From Caprella mutica (Eukaryota; Arthropoda; Malacostraca; Amphipoda; Caprellidae): DNA of 64,000 bases. Of the stretch, positions 21,226 to 31,954 are shown piece by piece. The notes below the pieces were generated by a model. The model worked only from the letters and a program-made list of their open reading frames with translations, had not been told where the DNA came from and did no database searches. The stretch covers positions 218,677 through 282,676 of the forward strand of contig CANNZV010000254.1 in the NCBI GenBank assembly GCA_947561585.1, given 5' to 3'. The position numbers were made by a program, and so were the translations under genes. The first letter of the stretch is position 1; each line of letters opens with the position of its first letter.

Positions 21226-24200
21226 TTCCCCCCTGAAGGGTCTTCTGATGCCGGACATGGGATAAGAAGGACTGTGTCCTGCACACAGCGCTCTAGCTTC
21301 TTGACTCTGCCTGAGTTTGCATCCACCATCTCAAGAGTCACACTTCTTACGTGACCGTCTTCACTCTGTCTGGCAGAGACAATTCTAGCAATAGGCCATT
21401 CTCCTCTACCAGAGGATGTCTTCAGGAGAACTAGATCACCTGTACGTAAGGACCTCTTACTGTACCTCCACTTGCTACGTTCCTGCAAAGACTTTAGGTA
21501 CTGCCTCTTATGTCTCACCCAAAATTGTTCCGCCAAATAACTCACACGCTTCCATCTCTTCGCACCGTATTGCTGGAGATCGGTTGGTGATAGATCGGTG
21601 GCGGAAAAGTCTTCGCCGGTCTTGAGTGTTAATAGCATTTGTGGGGATATAGCTATTGGGTCGTTAGGATCGTTCGAGGGCAGATAAAGAGGAGTCATAT
21701 TCACAATTGCCGCACACTCCGAGAATAGGGTGTGGAGTTCGTCTCTGCTAAGATGTCTCCTATTAAGCTGCTTCATAGCACCCTCAAACACACGCTTGAA
21801 GGCGCCAATTTTACGCTCCCAAATACCAGCAGCGTGACTAGCACCAGGAGTGTTCAACTGCCAAACACAATCAAGATCGGCACATGCTTGCTTCAGATTG
21901 TCTGGTCCGATATCCCTCAGTATTTGATTCCGTGCTCCCACGAAGTTCGTCCCTCTGTCGGATCTGAGTCTCTTGCATGGTCCCCTAAGAGAGATAAATC
22001 TTCGAAATGCCAACTTGAAGGACGAAATATCAAGAGCAGATAACGGCTCGATATGGATGGCGCGACTGGTTAAGCAAGTGAAGAGTAAGCCATAAATCTT
22101 CTTAGTTGCAGAGTTCCTACGTGTAGATTTTCCTTCGTAAACATGGTAAGGTCCAAAAACATCAAACCCCACGTTCGTGAAAGGTGCACCATTCAATAGA
22201 CGATCCGCTGGGAGATCCGCCATTATTTGGGTTTGCAGTGGGCCACGAAGCTTTCTGCATATTACACATCGGGATAACATCTCCTTTATCACTTTGCATC
22301 CACTGTGTACATGAAAACCCGCTTGCTGGAGAGCTCCTGATGTAATGTGTTTCCCCTGATGAAATGTTCCTTCATGGCAATGATTCACCACCAAACTTGT
22401 GACTTCATGCCTTTTAGGCAAAAGTATTGGGTGTTTTGAAGAGAAATCGAGCTGGCTATTCTTCAGTCTGCCGCCAACTCTCACAATTTCATTCTCATCC
22501 AAGAAAGGACACAGTGATGAGAAGCAGTGAGACTCCTTCAACGGCTGTCCACGCTTCAGTGCAGATAACGCTTCGGGGAAACAAGACTTCTGAGCATGCT
22601 TTATTATTAGTTCCTCAGCTACCTGGGTGAAGTCAGTGTCATCCGCCTGTGTCTTTCTGACACGACCAAGAAGTCTAATAGTGAACTTGCAAACATTTGA
22701 AAGCACAGACTTCACTCTTCGCCAGCTGCTGTATCTCTGGACTATACCATCAAGAGTGTCATTCTCCTCTCCCACGGCAGAAACCAGTACCTTGAGAGAG
22801 TTTTCAGTCATCGGAAGTTCGCCGATAAGGTCATCCTCATCATATTTCTTGAGAGGTTCCTCCTTCAAGAATTCAGGTCCAGTCAACCAAATTGAGGTCT
22901 TAAGTTGTTCGGGGGTCATGGGTCTTGTCGCAGCGTCTGCGGGATTCATTTTGGACTCCACATACTGCCACTGACTAGCATTCGAAGTTTTCAAGATCTT
23001 ATCGACCCTCGCAGTAACATACTTGGCGAATCTGTCACGAGTATTCCTCAAGTAGCCCAAGACCACTTTGCTGTCAGAGTAGTAAAAGGTTCTGTGAATG
23101 GGTCTGCGAATCTCCTTAGTCATATAGTTTGCGCATGCAGCAGCATCAACGGCAGCGCAGAGCTCACTGCGTGGCATGGAGGTGGCAGACTTGGGACACA
23201 GTTTTGAATTCCCATACAGAAAAGAAACTCTCACTTCTCCACTCTGATTGACAACACGCACATAGATGACTACACCGATGGCCAGGACTGAGGAATCGCA
23301 AAACACATGTAGCTCCATGCGTGGTGTCCCGATAGAGTTCCGAGAGAAGAAACTTCTAGGGATTGATATCACAATGGGTACTGACGCACATTTAATCCAG
23401 TCTCGCCATTTTTCCAAGTAAGTTTCAGACAAGACCTCATCCCAGTCTATTTTCCCTTCCTTTTCTTGCTTAGACTCCATAATGATCTCCCTCTGAAGGC
23501 ATTTCCCTCCAAGTATCACAGGAGAAACCATCCCAAGAGGGTCATAGGGACTGTTCAGGGTACTTAACATGCCTCTCTTAGTGTAGGGGTTCGAGGGAAA
23601 GATTATCTTGAATATGAATGAATCGCTGATGATACACCACTCAAGGCCCAATGTCTTCATACTCGACTTGTCTCCGAGGAAGATACGATTAGCTTTTTCA
23701 GCTAACTCACTCTCAGGAAACCTTGAAAGTACCTCGGGACAGTTAGAACATATCTTATGCAACCTGAGGTTGAAAGTCCCCAAAATACTTCTACATCGAG
23801 TGAGGATCTCCACGGCCTCATCTGCAGATTTCGCTGCTGCCAGTAAGTCGTCAACGTAGAAGGAATTGAAGATGCAGTCACAGGCTTTTGAGTTTTCTTC
23901 ATTTCGGACTAATTTAGTGGTGTGCCTTAAACCATACGTGGCAACCGCTGGGCTGGACTTGTTACCAAACACATGCACCTTACTTCGGTAAGGCACAAGT
24001 TCATTGCGTGGGTTATTCTGGTCCCACCAAAAGAATCTCATGAAGTCACGATGCCTAGGATCAACGTAGAACGAATGGAACATTCTTTCGACATCCGCAG
24101 CAAAGCCCACAACACCAAGACGAAATCTCGTGAGAACACCAACAATTCTGTTATTTTCGTCAGGTCCCTGGAGTAAACAGTCATTCAGGCTTGTGCCGTT

Positions 24201-27146
24201 GTACCTAGCACTAGAGTCAAAGACCATACGAATCTTGTTTTTCTGGTCTATTGGGAATACTGGAACATAAAAGGACTCCATGTAGAGCTGGCTCCTTGGC
24301 ACTTTCTCAACTTGACCCTTTGCTATGTAGTCTCCTATGATCTCGAGGCAGCTAGCTAACTTTGCTGGATCTCTCTGTATACGACGAAGCGTATTAGAAG
24401 ACCTCATAAAGACGGACCTCTTATTATCCGGGAGAACTGCTCCATCAAGAAGGGGAAGGGGGAACTGCAGATGACCAGTCTTTGTGACTTTCACCTCGTT
24501 TCTCATCAGGTCTAAGAACTGTTGCTCATCCTTGGAGTGACCGAGTTCCTCATCATCAGGATACTCTCTGAACACCTCCAAGCCACGAGTGATGTCTGTA
24601 ACTGACTGAGGGAAATCATTCTTGGCAACATAGTGCTCGAAGTCACAAGCTATCTTCAGGCACTTGGTATCTTCGTCATGTTTTCGCTCTAAACATGCAG
24701 GACCCACCAGAGACCATCCGAGAGGAGATCTGTAGACATATGGATGATGAGAACCGTAAGATCTTCCTCCCATGGCTCCACCACAGTCGGCCCCCACCAG
24801 GATTAGAACCTCTATGTCCTCGTCCAATGAAGGGAAACGTTTGGCGTAACTTCTTATATGAGGATGGGATGCTACTAGTTCGGGGCTGGCGACTTCTTTC
24901 TTACAAGTCGGTAGATACGGATTTGTTCTGAGAGGAGGGAGATCTATCCACGATCTTTCAGTAATTCCCCTTATCTGAAAATCAAAGATCCGGTTACCCT
25001 CTATCTTCGTCTGGTAACCAGAGGTTGTAGTTAATTTGTAAGTAATGGCATCGCCCTCAATTCTAAAATGTTTCAACACTTTCGGATCTACTAGAGAACA
25101 ATTACTTTGATCATCCAAGATCGCAAGGCAACGTAAGGAACCAGGTCTATGTTTTATTTTCAAATCTACGATCAGTGTTTTAGAGCAAATTCTTACACTC
25201 TCTTCGTTATGACATATCTGAGCACAAAATGAATTCAATTGTCGAGAATCTTTATTGATATTACTAGGCTTATTTGATCGATTGAAATCTCTAGTATTGG
25301 ATCTTTGATTAGGGAGTGCAAGGAAGTTAGGATTGGACTTGAAATTATGGAACTTATCTGAATTTTCCCTGTGCAGGATTGTAGGGTGCCCCCTTTGACA
25401 TCTCTCACAGGACACATCAACCTTGCAATCTCTCGCTTGATGGTTGGGTTGTAGGCACTTGTAGCAGAGCATGTTGTCTCTCATAAACTGTCTTTTATCT
25501 AGATAGGACATACTGCCAAACTTGCTGCAATTCTCCAGTGTATGGCCATCGACCTTATGAAGAATGCACTCCTTAGTTTCATCAGACTTCGAAGCCAGAA
25601 CTTTCACATGACGAGTGGCAACTGTAACGTTTTCCTGTGTGAACCCTGGCATGTTGAGCTCTGAAACATAGTTTCCCAAGAACTTCACAAATTCTCGGAA
25701 TCTTGGGAGAGCTCCATGCTCTTCTCTGTGGGTGAAACACTTTGTTTGCCACCTGCTGCGAAACTTATCTGGTAACTTGTCAAGGATTACCTGTGTTCCA
25801 CTTGGTAGATCAAACGCATATAGATCCGGACACTGCCTCATACTGGTGAGAACTAAGTGACAAAGTTCCAGGAGATCTTCTAGCAGAAAAGAGTTCCTAC
25901 AAGTTTTCAGAGTGGGGAACTCTTTTACCTTTTCAATGATACAGTTAGACACTCTCTCGCTTGATCCGTACCTCTCCTCAAGAGTTTCCCAGAGATCTCT
26001 CAAGGCCGAATCTGGATCCAAAGCCCCTGACTGAATTCGACTTGTCACCAAGGACCTGGGACGGTTTTTTGTGTTAGCTTGAAGAACATACATAGACTCT
26101 TGCGGGTCGGCCTCTGACTCTTCCAGTTTACGAGTAATTTGAGTCTTCCAGCACCAAAACTTGAGGGGGTCACCGTCAAAAGGATCCCCAAGTCCTCTCA
26201 GTAGTTCGTGCTTGAGGTGCCTTCGATTTGAACCATCTAATCTCTGGCGACCAGAGTAATTCACTAACTCAGGCCTCTCTATCAATTTTGGAGCCGAAAC
26301 AACAGTCTCCCTTTTAGCTTCAGTTGGCTCCTCCTCACGTTTGCTGGGATTAAGATAATCATCAGAATCCTCAATCCATCTCTCCACAACATTTTCCACT
26401 TGCGGGGTTTCACGGAGGATTGAAGTTAATGGCTGTTTCCTTATTTTAGGGATGGCACCATTAGAGAAACAAGTCTTCTCATAACTAGGAATGGACCTAA
26501 GCATCCGTCCAAATCTCGCACCCACCAGGTTATCATTCTGGCTGACTGGAGGCAAAGCGATTGCACCCTCATTTTTTGTTTTTGGAGGCTCCTCGATATG
26601 AGCTTCTTCTATTCTTCTTGAAACGAGAGCGGAACTAGGTACTGCAGGGTTCACTGTCGAGTCGACAGGAGGCACTGGCAGACACGCAAGAGAGTCATTG
26701 TCAGTCCTTTCTGAGGCATGCATATGCAGCTGACTGGCATGAGCATCCTCTTTCTCAGTAGAGTCCTCTAGCAGATCATTTGATGGGAATCCACATGACC
26801 CAGTGGCCCGACTACCATTGCCAATGGTCGACTCAACTTCCACACACAACTCATGCAGTTTCTTGTTGAGAGCACGAACTGCGGCTCTACTCTCTACGTA
26901 GATCAATTGGATTCTGTTTGATCTCACCTCCTTCTCTCTGTTGTAACTTCCATTGCTCAGGTACCACTCTGCTAGTGCTTTGTTGCTGATTTCAAATTTC
27001 TTGCATGAAGTTTTTATTTTAGAGATCTCAGCTTTTATCTCTTGGACAGTTTCTACAGAGTGGTCCATATTAGACAGAATCCGTATCAAACTGTCTCTAT
27101 CTCTGTCCTCCTCGGCTTCCAAAACTTTAAGGGATGGCTTTCCCAT
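21213..27146 (-). CDS. BEL/Pao Gag-Pol polyprotein, open throughout
   Basis: The ATG at 27146 opens a 1977-codon frame with no stop; the frame is also open upstream to the LTR without an ATG. Order, with rough residues: Gag-like region (1-540); zinc knuckle CYKCLQPNHQARDC (about 560); aspartic protease with LDDQSN (about 676); reverse transcriptase with FAADVERMF and FYVDDLLAA (YVDD at about 1097); RNase H (FCDSS, about 1284, to DAATRP, about 1405); integrase HHCC zinc site (HCHEG...CVIC, about 1590-1630); integrase core with D of FDVFGPY, D of RSDRGTNF and E of IWERKIG (about 1660, 1731, 1776); and the DUF5641 tail (about 1868-1950). All catalytic residues expected of the family are present. 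The last four codons and stop lie inside the LTR. Probably competent for retrotransposition. Confidence 0.95.
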   Translation of the reverse strand: MGKPSLKVLEAEEDRDRDSLIRILSNMDHSVETVQEIKAEISKIKTSCKKFEISNKALAEWYLSNGSYNREKEVRSNRIQLIYVESRAAVRALNKKLHELCVEVESTIGNGSRATGSCGFPSNDLLEDSTEKEDAHASQLHMHASERTDNDSLACLPVPPVDSTVNPAVPSSALVSRRIEEAHIEEPPKTKNEGAIALPPVSQNDNLVGARFGRMLRSIPSYEKTCFSNGAIPKIRKQPLTSILRETPQVENVVERWIEDSDDYLNPSKREEEPTEAKRETVVSAPKLIERPELVNYSGRQRLDGSNRRHLKHELLRGLGDPFDGDPLKFWCWKTQITRKLEESEADPQESMYVLQANTKNRPRSLVTSRIQSGALDPDSALRDLWETLEERYGSSERVSNCIIEKVKEFPTLKTCRNSFLLEDLLELCHLVLTSMRQCPDLYAFDLPSGTQVILDKLPDKFRSRWQTKCFTHREEHGALPRFREFVKFLGNYVSELNMPGFTQENVTVATRHVKVLASKSDETKECILHKVDGHTLENCSKFGSMSYLDKRQFMRDNMLCYKCLQPNHQARDCKVDVSCERCQRGHPTILHRENSDKFHNFKSNPNFLALPNQRSNTRDFNRSNKPSNINKDSRQLNSFCAQICHNEESVRICSKTLIVDLKIKHRPGSLRCLAILDDQSNCSLVDPKVLKHFRIEGDAITYKLTTTSGYQTKIEGNRIFDFQIRGITERSWIDLPPLRTNPYLPTCKKEVASPELVASHPHIRSYAKRFPSLDEDIEVLILVGADCGGAMGGRSYGSHHPYVYRSPLGWSLVGPACLERKHDEDTKCLKIACDFEHYVAKNDFPQSVTDITRGLEVFREYPDDEELGHSKDEQQFLDLMRNEVKVTKTGHLQFPLPLLDGAVLPDNKRSVFMRSSNTLRRIQRDPAKLASCLEIIGDYIAKGQVEKVPRSQLYMESFYVPVFPIDQKNKIRMVFDSSARYNGTSLNDCLLQGPDENNRIVGVLTRFRLGVVGFAADVERMFHSFYVDPRHRDFMRFFWWDQNNPRNELVPYRSKVHVFGNKSSPAVATYGLRHTTKLVRNEENSKACDCIFNSFYVDDLLAAAKSADEAVEILTRCRSILGTFNLRLHKICSNCPEVLSRFPESELAEKANRIFLGDKSSMKTLGLEWCIISDSFIFKIIFPSNPYTKRGMLSTLNSPYDPLGMVSPVILGGKCLQREIIMESKQEKEGKIDWDEVLSETYLEKWRDWIKCASVPIVISIPRSFFSRNSIGTPRMELHVFCDSSVLAIGVVIYVRVVNQSGEVRVSFLYGNSKLCPKSATSMPRSELCAAVDAAACANYMTKEIRRPIHRTFYYSDSKVVLGYLRNTRDRFAKYVTARVDKILKTSNASQWQYVESKMNPADAATRPMTPEQLKTSIWLTGPEFLKEEPLKKYDEDDLIGELPMTENSLKVLVSAVGEENDTLDGIVQRYSSWRRVKSVLSNVCKFTIRLLGRVRKTQADDTDFTQVAEELIIKHAQKSCFPEALSALKRGQPLKESHCFSSLCPFLDENEIVRVGGRLKNSQLDFSSKHPILLPKRHEVTSLVVNHCHEGTFHQGKHITSGALQQAGFHVHSGCKVIKEMLSRCVICRKLRGPLQTQIMADLPADRLLNGAPFTNVGFDVFGPYHVYEGKSTRRNSATKKIYGLLFTCLTSRAIHIEPLSALDISSFKLAFRRFISLRGPCKRLRSDRGTNFVGARNQILRDIGPDNLKQACADLDCVWQLNTPGASHAAGIWERKIGAFKRVFEGAMKQLNRRHLSRDELHTLFSECAAIVNMTPLYLPSNDPNDPIAISPQMLLTLKTGEDFSATDLSPTDLQQYGAKRWKRVSYLAEQFWVRHKRQYLKSLQERSKWRYSKRSLRTGDLVLLKTSSGRGEWPIARIVSARQSEDGHVRSVTLEMVDANSGRVKKLERCVQDTVLLIPCPASEDPSGGNVVE
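21226..21234 (-). other. Polypurine tract next to the 3' LTR
   Basis: Minus-strand AGGGGGGAA directly upstream of the LTR start TGTCGTGG. It would prime plus-strand DNA synthesis, and it is also translated within the polyprotein. Confidence 0.8.
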
Positions 27147-27228
27147 TTTGTAAAGATCAGTGACTGTTCCACCAAGGCCGGTCTCCAAGTCCGTACTTCT
27201 CCACCAAGACTGCACTCCAAGTCCGCAC

Positions 27229-28333
27229 TGTCACTCGAGGAAAGGAATGAAAGACTGGCTGCTTAAATTTCTATTCGTTCGAGTGGAGTTACAACGTGCC
27301 TGTGAATACAAGCTAAAATAAATTAAAAGTCCTAAATAACTACATTAAAATTCACAATAAAACAATTCTTTAATATTCTCAATAAAACCATCCTAAGAAA
27401 ATTCTCAATTAAAACCATTCCATGAAATCTATAAACTTACGGACTGTGGGAGTGTCTGGGAGAATGGGATATAGTACAAGAGACCTTTGCCAAACCAGAT
27501 AGCAATTTATCACTATGACCACTGCGGGCCTATAATTATCACAGCAATCATTAATAACCTAACCACTGCGGGTTTAGGATGGAACCTACTACCTTTTCTG
27601 AAAATACAAAATAAATGGAAAGCTAAAAAATACCTACCTAAATTGAACATATAAAATAGAATTGCATGTAAATTTACTACCCATGACTGCCATATATGAC
27701 ATTATGGAATTAAAAGAAATCATTTTAAAACAGGTAGCATATGCATTCAAACTTGCCTGAAATATAGAAAATTTAAAATCTAGATCCGAATTCTAATCTT
27801 TACGCACATACTAAAATTCAGCTGCATTGCTGAATAATGAACTAGAAAGCCTATCAAAATAATTAGCCACTGTGCAAAGATTAATATTTCCTAAATTATC
27901 TATTTGTCTCCCATCACACAGATAATCACACTACAAGTGTCACCTACTCACTGTAATAACTAGACAGGACACCAACAAATGATATCAATACCAAGGCGAT
28001 TCAAATAAACTATCTAATCAATCATAGAAAGACGCCAAACATATTTATATATAACCCTACTCATGGCGGCCAAATAATACTATCAAAATGAAAACACTGA
28101 ATAAATAAATCCTCAAAATAAACACAGTATACACATCAAAACTAGCTTATCACGTTGAAGTAAAATGGCTAACTGATTTTAAGAAAACGCCGGCTCACGA
28201 GGATAGTGTTGCCGCAGTGTTGCCATCCATACATAAAAAACAGACATCCTAAAAGTCGATACTAAAATACACTTTAATAAAATATAACCAGTAAAATTCG
28301 ATAAAACTTAACGTGGAATATTATTCCACGACA
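27229..28333 (-). repeat. BEL/Pao 5' LTR
   Basis: Same length as, and by eye identical to, 20121-21225. On the minus strand the internal region begins GTGCGGACTTGGAGTGCAG, with TTGGTGGAG and CGGACTTGGAG each repeated within the next 60 bp. I could not assign the primer tRNA. Confidence 0.95.
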
Positions 28334-28338
28334 CCTGT

Positions 28339-28514
28339 TTTCCCTTCAATTATTAATTTTAATCTTTATTTATTTCATTATAATAAGCCTGGCCGCTTGT
28401 AAATGTGGGGTATAATTAGTTTCAGTGTTGTACATATGTATATAGTCATTCGAACGGTGTGTGAACGGCTAGCCTGTCCGTGAGTCTGCGCAGGGATTTA
28501 GATTCTAGGCAATT
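28339..28514 (+). other. 5' leader of the second gypsy-like element
   Basis: Continues the sequence broken at 20120 by the BEL insertion. Noncoding leader before the gag ATG at 28515. Confidence 0.45.
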
Positions 28515-29065
28515 ATGGCGTCAGGTTTGAAAGTGTCGTTGTGTGACCTCATACGATCGTTTGATGGGACCGGAGATATATTAGTGGAGTTGTTTAATAA
28601 ATTTGAATTAGTGGCAGAATTAAAAAGTTTAGAGCACTGGGAGAAAACTGTGCCATTGTTGCTTGAATGGAACGCATTTTCAGTATTCACTGAGCTGGGA
28701 GAGATCCATTTGTGTCATATGAGCAGTTTGTCAGGCGAACTTAGTGATGAGCCCGTAGACATATACTTATCAGATTTGTAGAAACTTGCTAGGTTTGCTG
28801 GGATATACTCTGATACAACATTTTTTCGAGCTTTCATCGTAGGTTTGCCTATCGCAGTGTCGAGGGAGTTAAGAGCATCAGTTAAGACTGATGCTTTGTC
28901 CCTTGAGGCAGTAGTCGTGAGAGCTAGATCACTGATGTCCGAGGTGGAAAAGTAGGGAATAGACGAACAGACCTGAAATGTTATAGATGCGGTGGTTCAA
29001 TGAGAAATTGCCCTAAGACCAGTACCTGCTGGAATTGTGGACAAGTTGGACATATGTCAAAGAAC
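28515..29065 (+). pseudogene. Gypsy-like gag, degraded
   Basis: Opens MASGLKVSLCDLIRSFDGTG and continues in the same frame through stops at 28779 and 28953. It contains a capsid-like region (FELVAELKSLEHWEKT; ARFAGIYSDTTFFRAF) and, in another frame, zinc knuckles CYRCGG...CP and CWNCGQVGHMSKN at about 28978-29065. The second knuckle is cut by an inverted LINE fragment at 29066. Gag proteins of this type are common in animal Ty3/gypsy elements. Confidence 0.7.
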
Positions 29066-29875
29066 TTGTTGTTGTTGTTGTTGTTGTATAACCTCCCCAA
29101 CATCCTCGCCGGGACGGAGGGGCGGCCAGGGGCGCCCCGGGTTTCAGCCACCCGAGGCACTGTGTGGGAATGTGTGGGCCTAAGGGAAACCCGCATCACT
29201 CAGGAAGTTAATAACTGCCTGAGGATGGGTCCAAAGGTGCTCCAGTGAGTGTATGTTGTGTGTAGTCCTGTGTAGGTGTAGTGACGGACATTGTGTGAGG
29301 ATGTGAGAGATCGTGCCCTGATAGGCTTGACAGAAGTCGCACCGATCAGAGTCCGATCTCCCAATCCTGTGCGTGTAGTGAGGAAGGGAAGGATGGTGGC
29401 CAAATCTCAGACGTGATAGGGTAACCCTATCACGACGAGACATGGCCGACTCACTAGGGTCGATGGCTGGAGGCCTAGACCCAGGAGTTTGTTAGGAAGG
29501 GAGGAGGCTAGAGCTCTTTGTGTGAAAGTGGTGTGTATGTGTTTGTGAAGAGAAGTGTTGTCGGGTGTGGGAGGGAGAGTGGTGTAGAGGTGTCTGTAGT
29601 GTGTGGTGGGAGTGGTGTGTAGTGTGCGTGGTGTCCTCCTCTCAGTTTGCATGTAGTGTAGGGGATGTGAGGGGTTTAGTGTGGAAGTGTAAAAATGTGT
29701 GCCCCTCATGTCCATGTGTGAGGTGAGAGGGAGGACTCGTGTTTCTGTGTGTAGGTGGTGTGTGGGTGTTGTTTTTGTACAACCGGTGGCAATACGGAGT
29801 GCAGTGTTTTGTGTTTTTTGCAGTGTCTGTAGGTGGGTGTTGGAGATGTCAGGTGACCAGGCTGTGTGGGCGTAA
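29066..29875 (-). mobile_element. LINE 3' end fragment, antisense
   Basis: Begins on the plus strand with (TTG)n, the reverse complement of the CAA-type tail seen at 8073. The minus strand encodes the ORF2 C-terminus (29180-29443, MSRRDRVTLSRLRFGHH...HILTQC). Upstream in several shifted frames it gives thumb-region remnants near 29700-29870 (LRIATGCTK-like). 5'-truncated and frameshifted. Confidence 0.8.
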
Positions 29876-31954
29876 GTGAGGATGGGTCTGATCGAAGAAC
29901 TTTCAGAGAAACGATTGCGAAAGAGCTGTTGCGTCGGTAGCTCTTTCGAATCTGATGTAACGACGCTGCCATTGATTAGTGCTATAGTTATCGGTAATCA
30001 GGTAAAGGGATTAGTGGATATGGGATGGTCAAAATCTATTATTGCTTCTTGGCTTTGGACGGCTCTTGGGAAGCATTGTTCTGTGGTGTTTGTAGACGGC
30101 AGTAAGGTGTCTGTAGACGGCAGTAAGGTGTCAGGTAGATTAGCTGATGATGTTGCCGTAGTGATTAATGAGAAATCCCTTTTATTAGAATGTGTGGTCA
30201 TAAGTAGCTTGCTGCAAGGAGTAGATGTTGTTTTTGATCCCCCCCTATAGGTGTGACTATAGGGAGGGGGGATGGTCGCGTTAGGTTTGATAATTACAAT
30301 TTCATTGAAGCAAATGGGAAGATGTCAAGCAAGCGTGTACTTGCTCACACAGCATATTTGAATATAGATGATAAAGGTTTTTCAGCCAAGTTTGATGGTC
30401 ATAATTGGGTTGTATGCTGGAACTGGAAAGATGGTGTGGAACCTCAAATGAAAAATCATTTGGGATGCTATAGTAGTGCTAATCAACCGGATGTTCAAGA
30501 GGGATTTGAAGCAGAAATCAATGAATGGATTCGTAAAGGCTGGTTAAAGTTGTGTGACTCTGAGCAACTTCCAGTTGTTGCAGGTGATGACTTGATAATA
30601 ATACCACTTATGGCGGTGGTACAAGAGAACAAAGATAAAATCAGGCCGGTTATGGACTATAGAGAACTAAACGAGTTTGTGGAGAATCATCCTGGAATTG
30701 ATGTTGTTTTATGTGACGAGACAATGCGTCGCTGGAGGCGAATGAACGGGCCATTGAAGCTGGTAGATTTGAAATCTGCATACTTGCAAATTCACGTAGC
30801 AAAAGAGTTATGGCAATATCAACGTGTTTCTTTCAAAGGGCAGATTTATTACCTAACGCGGCTAGGATTTGGATTGAGCTCTGCCCCTAATGTTATGAAT
30901 AAGATATTAAAAAGGGTGTTGTCTATGAGCAAGCTGGTAGATTCAGGTACGGACAGTTACCTGGACGACATCATTGTGGATGAATCGATTATCAGTGCGG
31001 ATCACGTTATCGAACACATTCGTAAATATGAAGTGGAGGCAAAACCTGCAGAAGAACTGAATGGTGGTCGTGTTCTCGGGCTGAGGTTGCATCAGAGAGC
31101 TTCTGAGTGACTGTATTTCCAACGAGGTAATGCTATCCCAGAGCCAATCTCAGGTAGGATAACGAAAAAGAAACTGTTCTCAATTTGTGGACGGCTGGTA
31201 GGCCACTTCGCTGTTTGCGGGTGGCAGCTACATTAAACGTGTAGCAGGGGGAGATTCGTGGGACGAATGGATTGGAGTGGAAGCGCAGAAGTTGATTCTT
31301 GAGGTAATTAGGAATGTTAGAGAGAGTGACCCGGTGTTTGGTAGGTGGGGTATTCCCGATGCTAAAACAGGCGTTATTTGGTGTGACGCGAGCAGCTTAG
31401 CTTTGGGGGCAGTAATTGAAATTGGTGGAGTAATTGCTGAGGATGCTGCTTGGATTCGAAAGAAGGATGATGTCAATCACATTAATATAGCTTAACTTGA
31501 GGCTGTGGTTAAGGGATTTAATTTGGCACTCAGATGTAATGTTCGAGAGTTTACTGTAAAGACAGATTCGGCAACCGTGTGCTCGTGGTTAAGAGCAGTC
31601 TGTTCAGGAGATTATAGAGTTAGGACTAATGGGATGTCAGAGATGTTGGTGAAGAGGAGATTATCGTTGATTAGGGAGCTGATGGACGCATATGAATTGG
31701 ATGTCACAATAGACCTGGTTCAGTCATCCAAGAACAAAGCTGACCAATTAACAAGAGTGAAGAAATCGTGGTTGAAAGAAGAAAATGTGGTGATTGGTGC
31801 CATGTGCATCAAGCAGTTACACGATAAAAATCATTTTGGTGTTGAGCGCACATTTGATTTGGTGAAAGGGGCCGATCCACGCATAAAGAAGAAAGACGTG
31901 AAGAAAGTTGTGCGATCTTGCCTTCAGTGTCGATCCGTCTCCCATGAAGTATGA
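29876..31954 (+). pseudogene. Gypsy-like pol: protease, RT, RNase H, degraded
   Basis: Continues the gag pseudogene after the LINE. The protease active site is altered (LVDMGWSKS instead of DTG). The RT frame runs 30253-31110 with KIRPVMDYRELNEF, LVDLKSAYLQIHV, LTRLGFGLSSAP and SYLDDIIV near 30955. RNase H is in another frame at 31277-31954 with VIWCDASSLALGA, NIAxLEAVVKG (stop at 31493-31495), KTDSATV and NKADQLTRV. The integrase zinc region begins near 31810 and ends CLQC. A 21-bp tandem duplication lies at about 30091-30132. Dead by several stops and frameshifts. Confidence 0.8.

Larger units (their letters stand above)
20121..28333 (-). mobile_element. Complete BEL/Pao LTR retrotransposon
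   Basis: Two 1105-bp LTRs (20121-21225 and 27229-28333) flank a single long polyprotein on the minus strand. The LTRs start TG and end CA. The insertion is framed by the 5-bp direct repeat CCTGT at 20116-20120 and 28334-28338. The LTRs look identical by eye over their full length, so the insertion is young. A polypurine tract AGGGGGGAA (minus strand, 21226-21234) abuts the 3' LTR. No envelope-like ORF. It sits in the leader of an older gypsy-like element. Confidence 0.95.

Noticed and set aside
21416..24931. Several plus-strand open frames in the BEL region
   Set aside because: Shadows of the continuous minus-strand polyprotein.
27147..27215. N-terminal extension of the BEL polyprotein to 27215
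   Set aside because: It would start at GTG only 14 bp from the LTR; the first ATG is at 27146.
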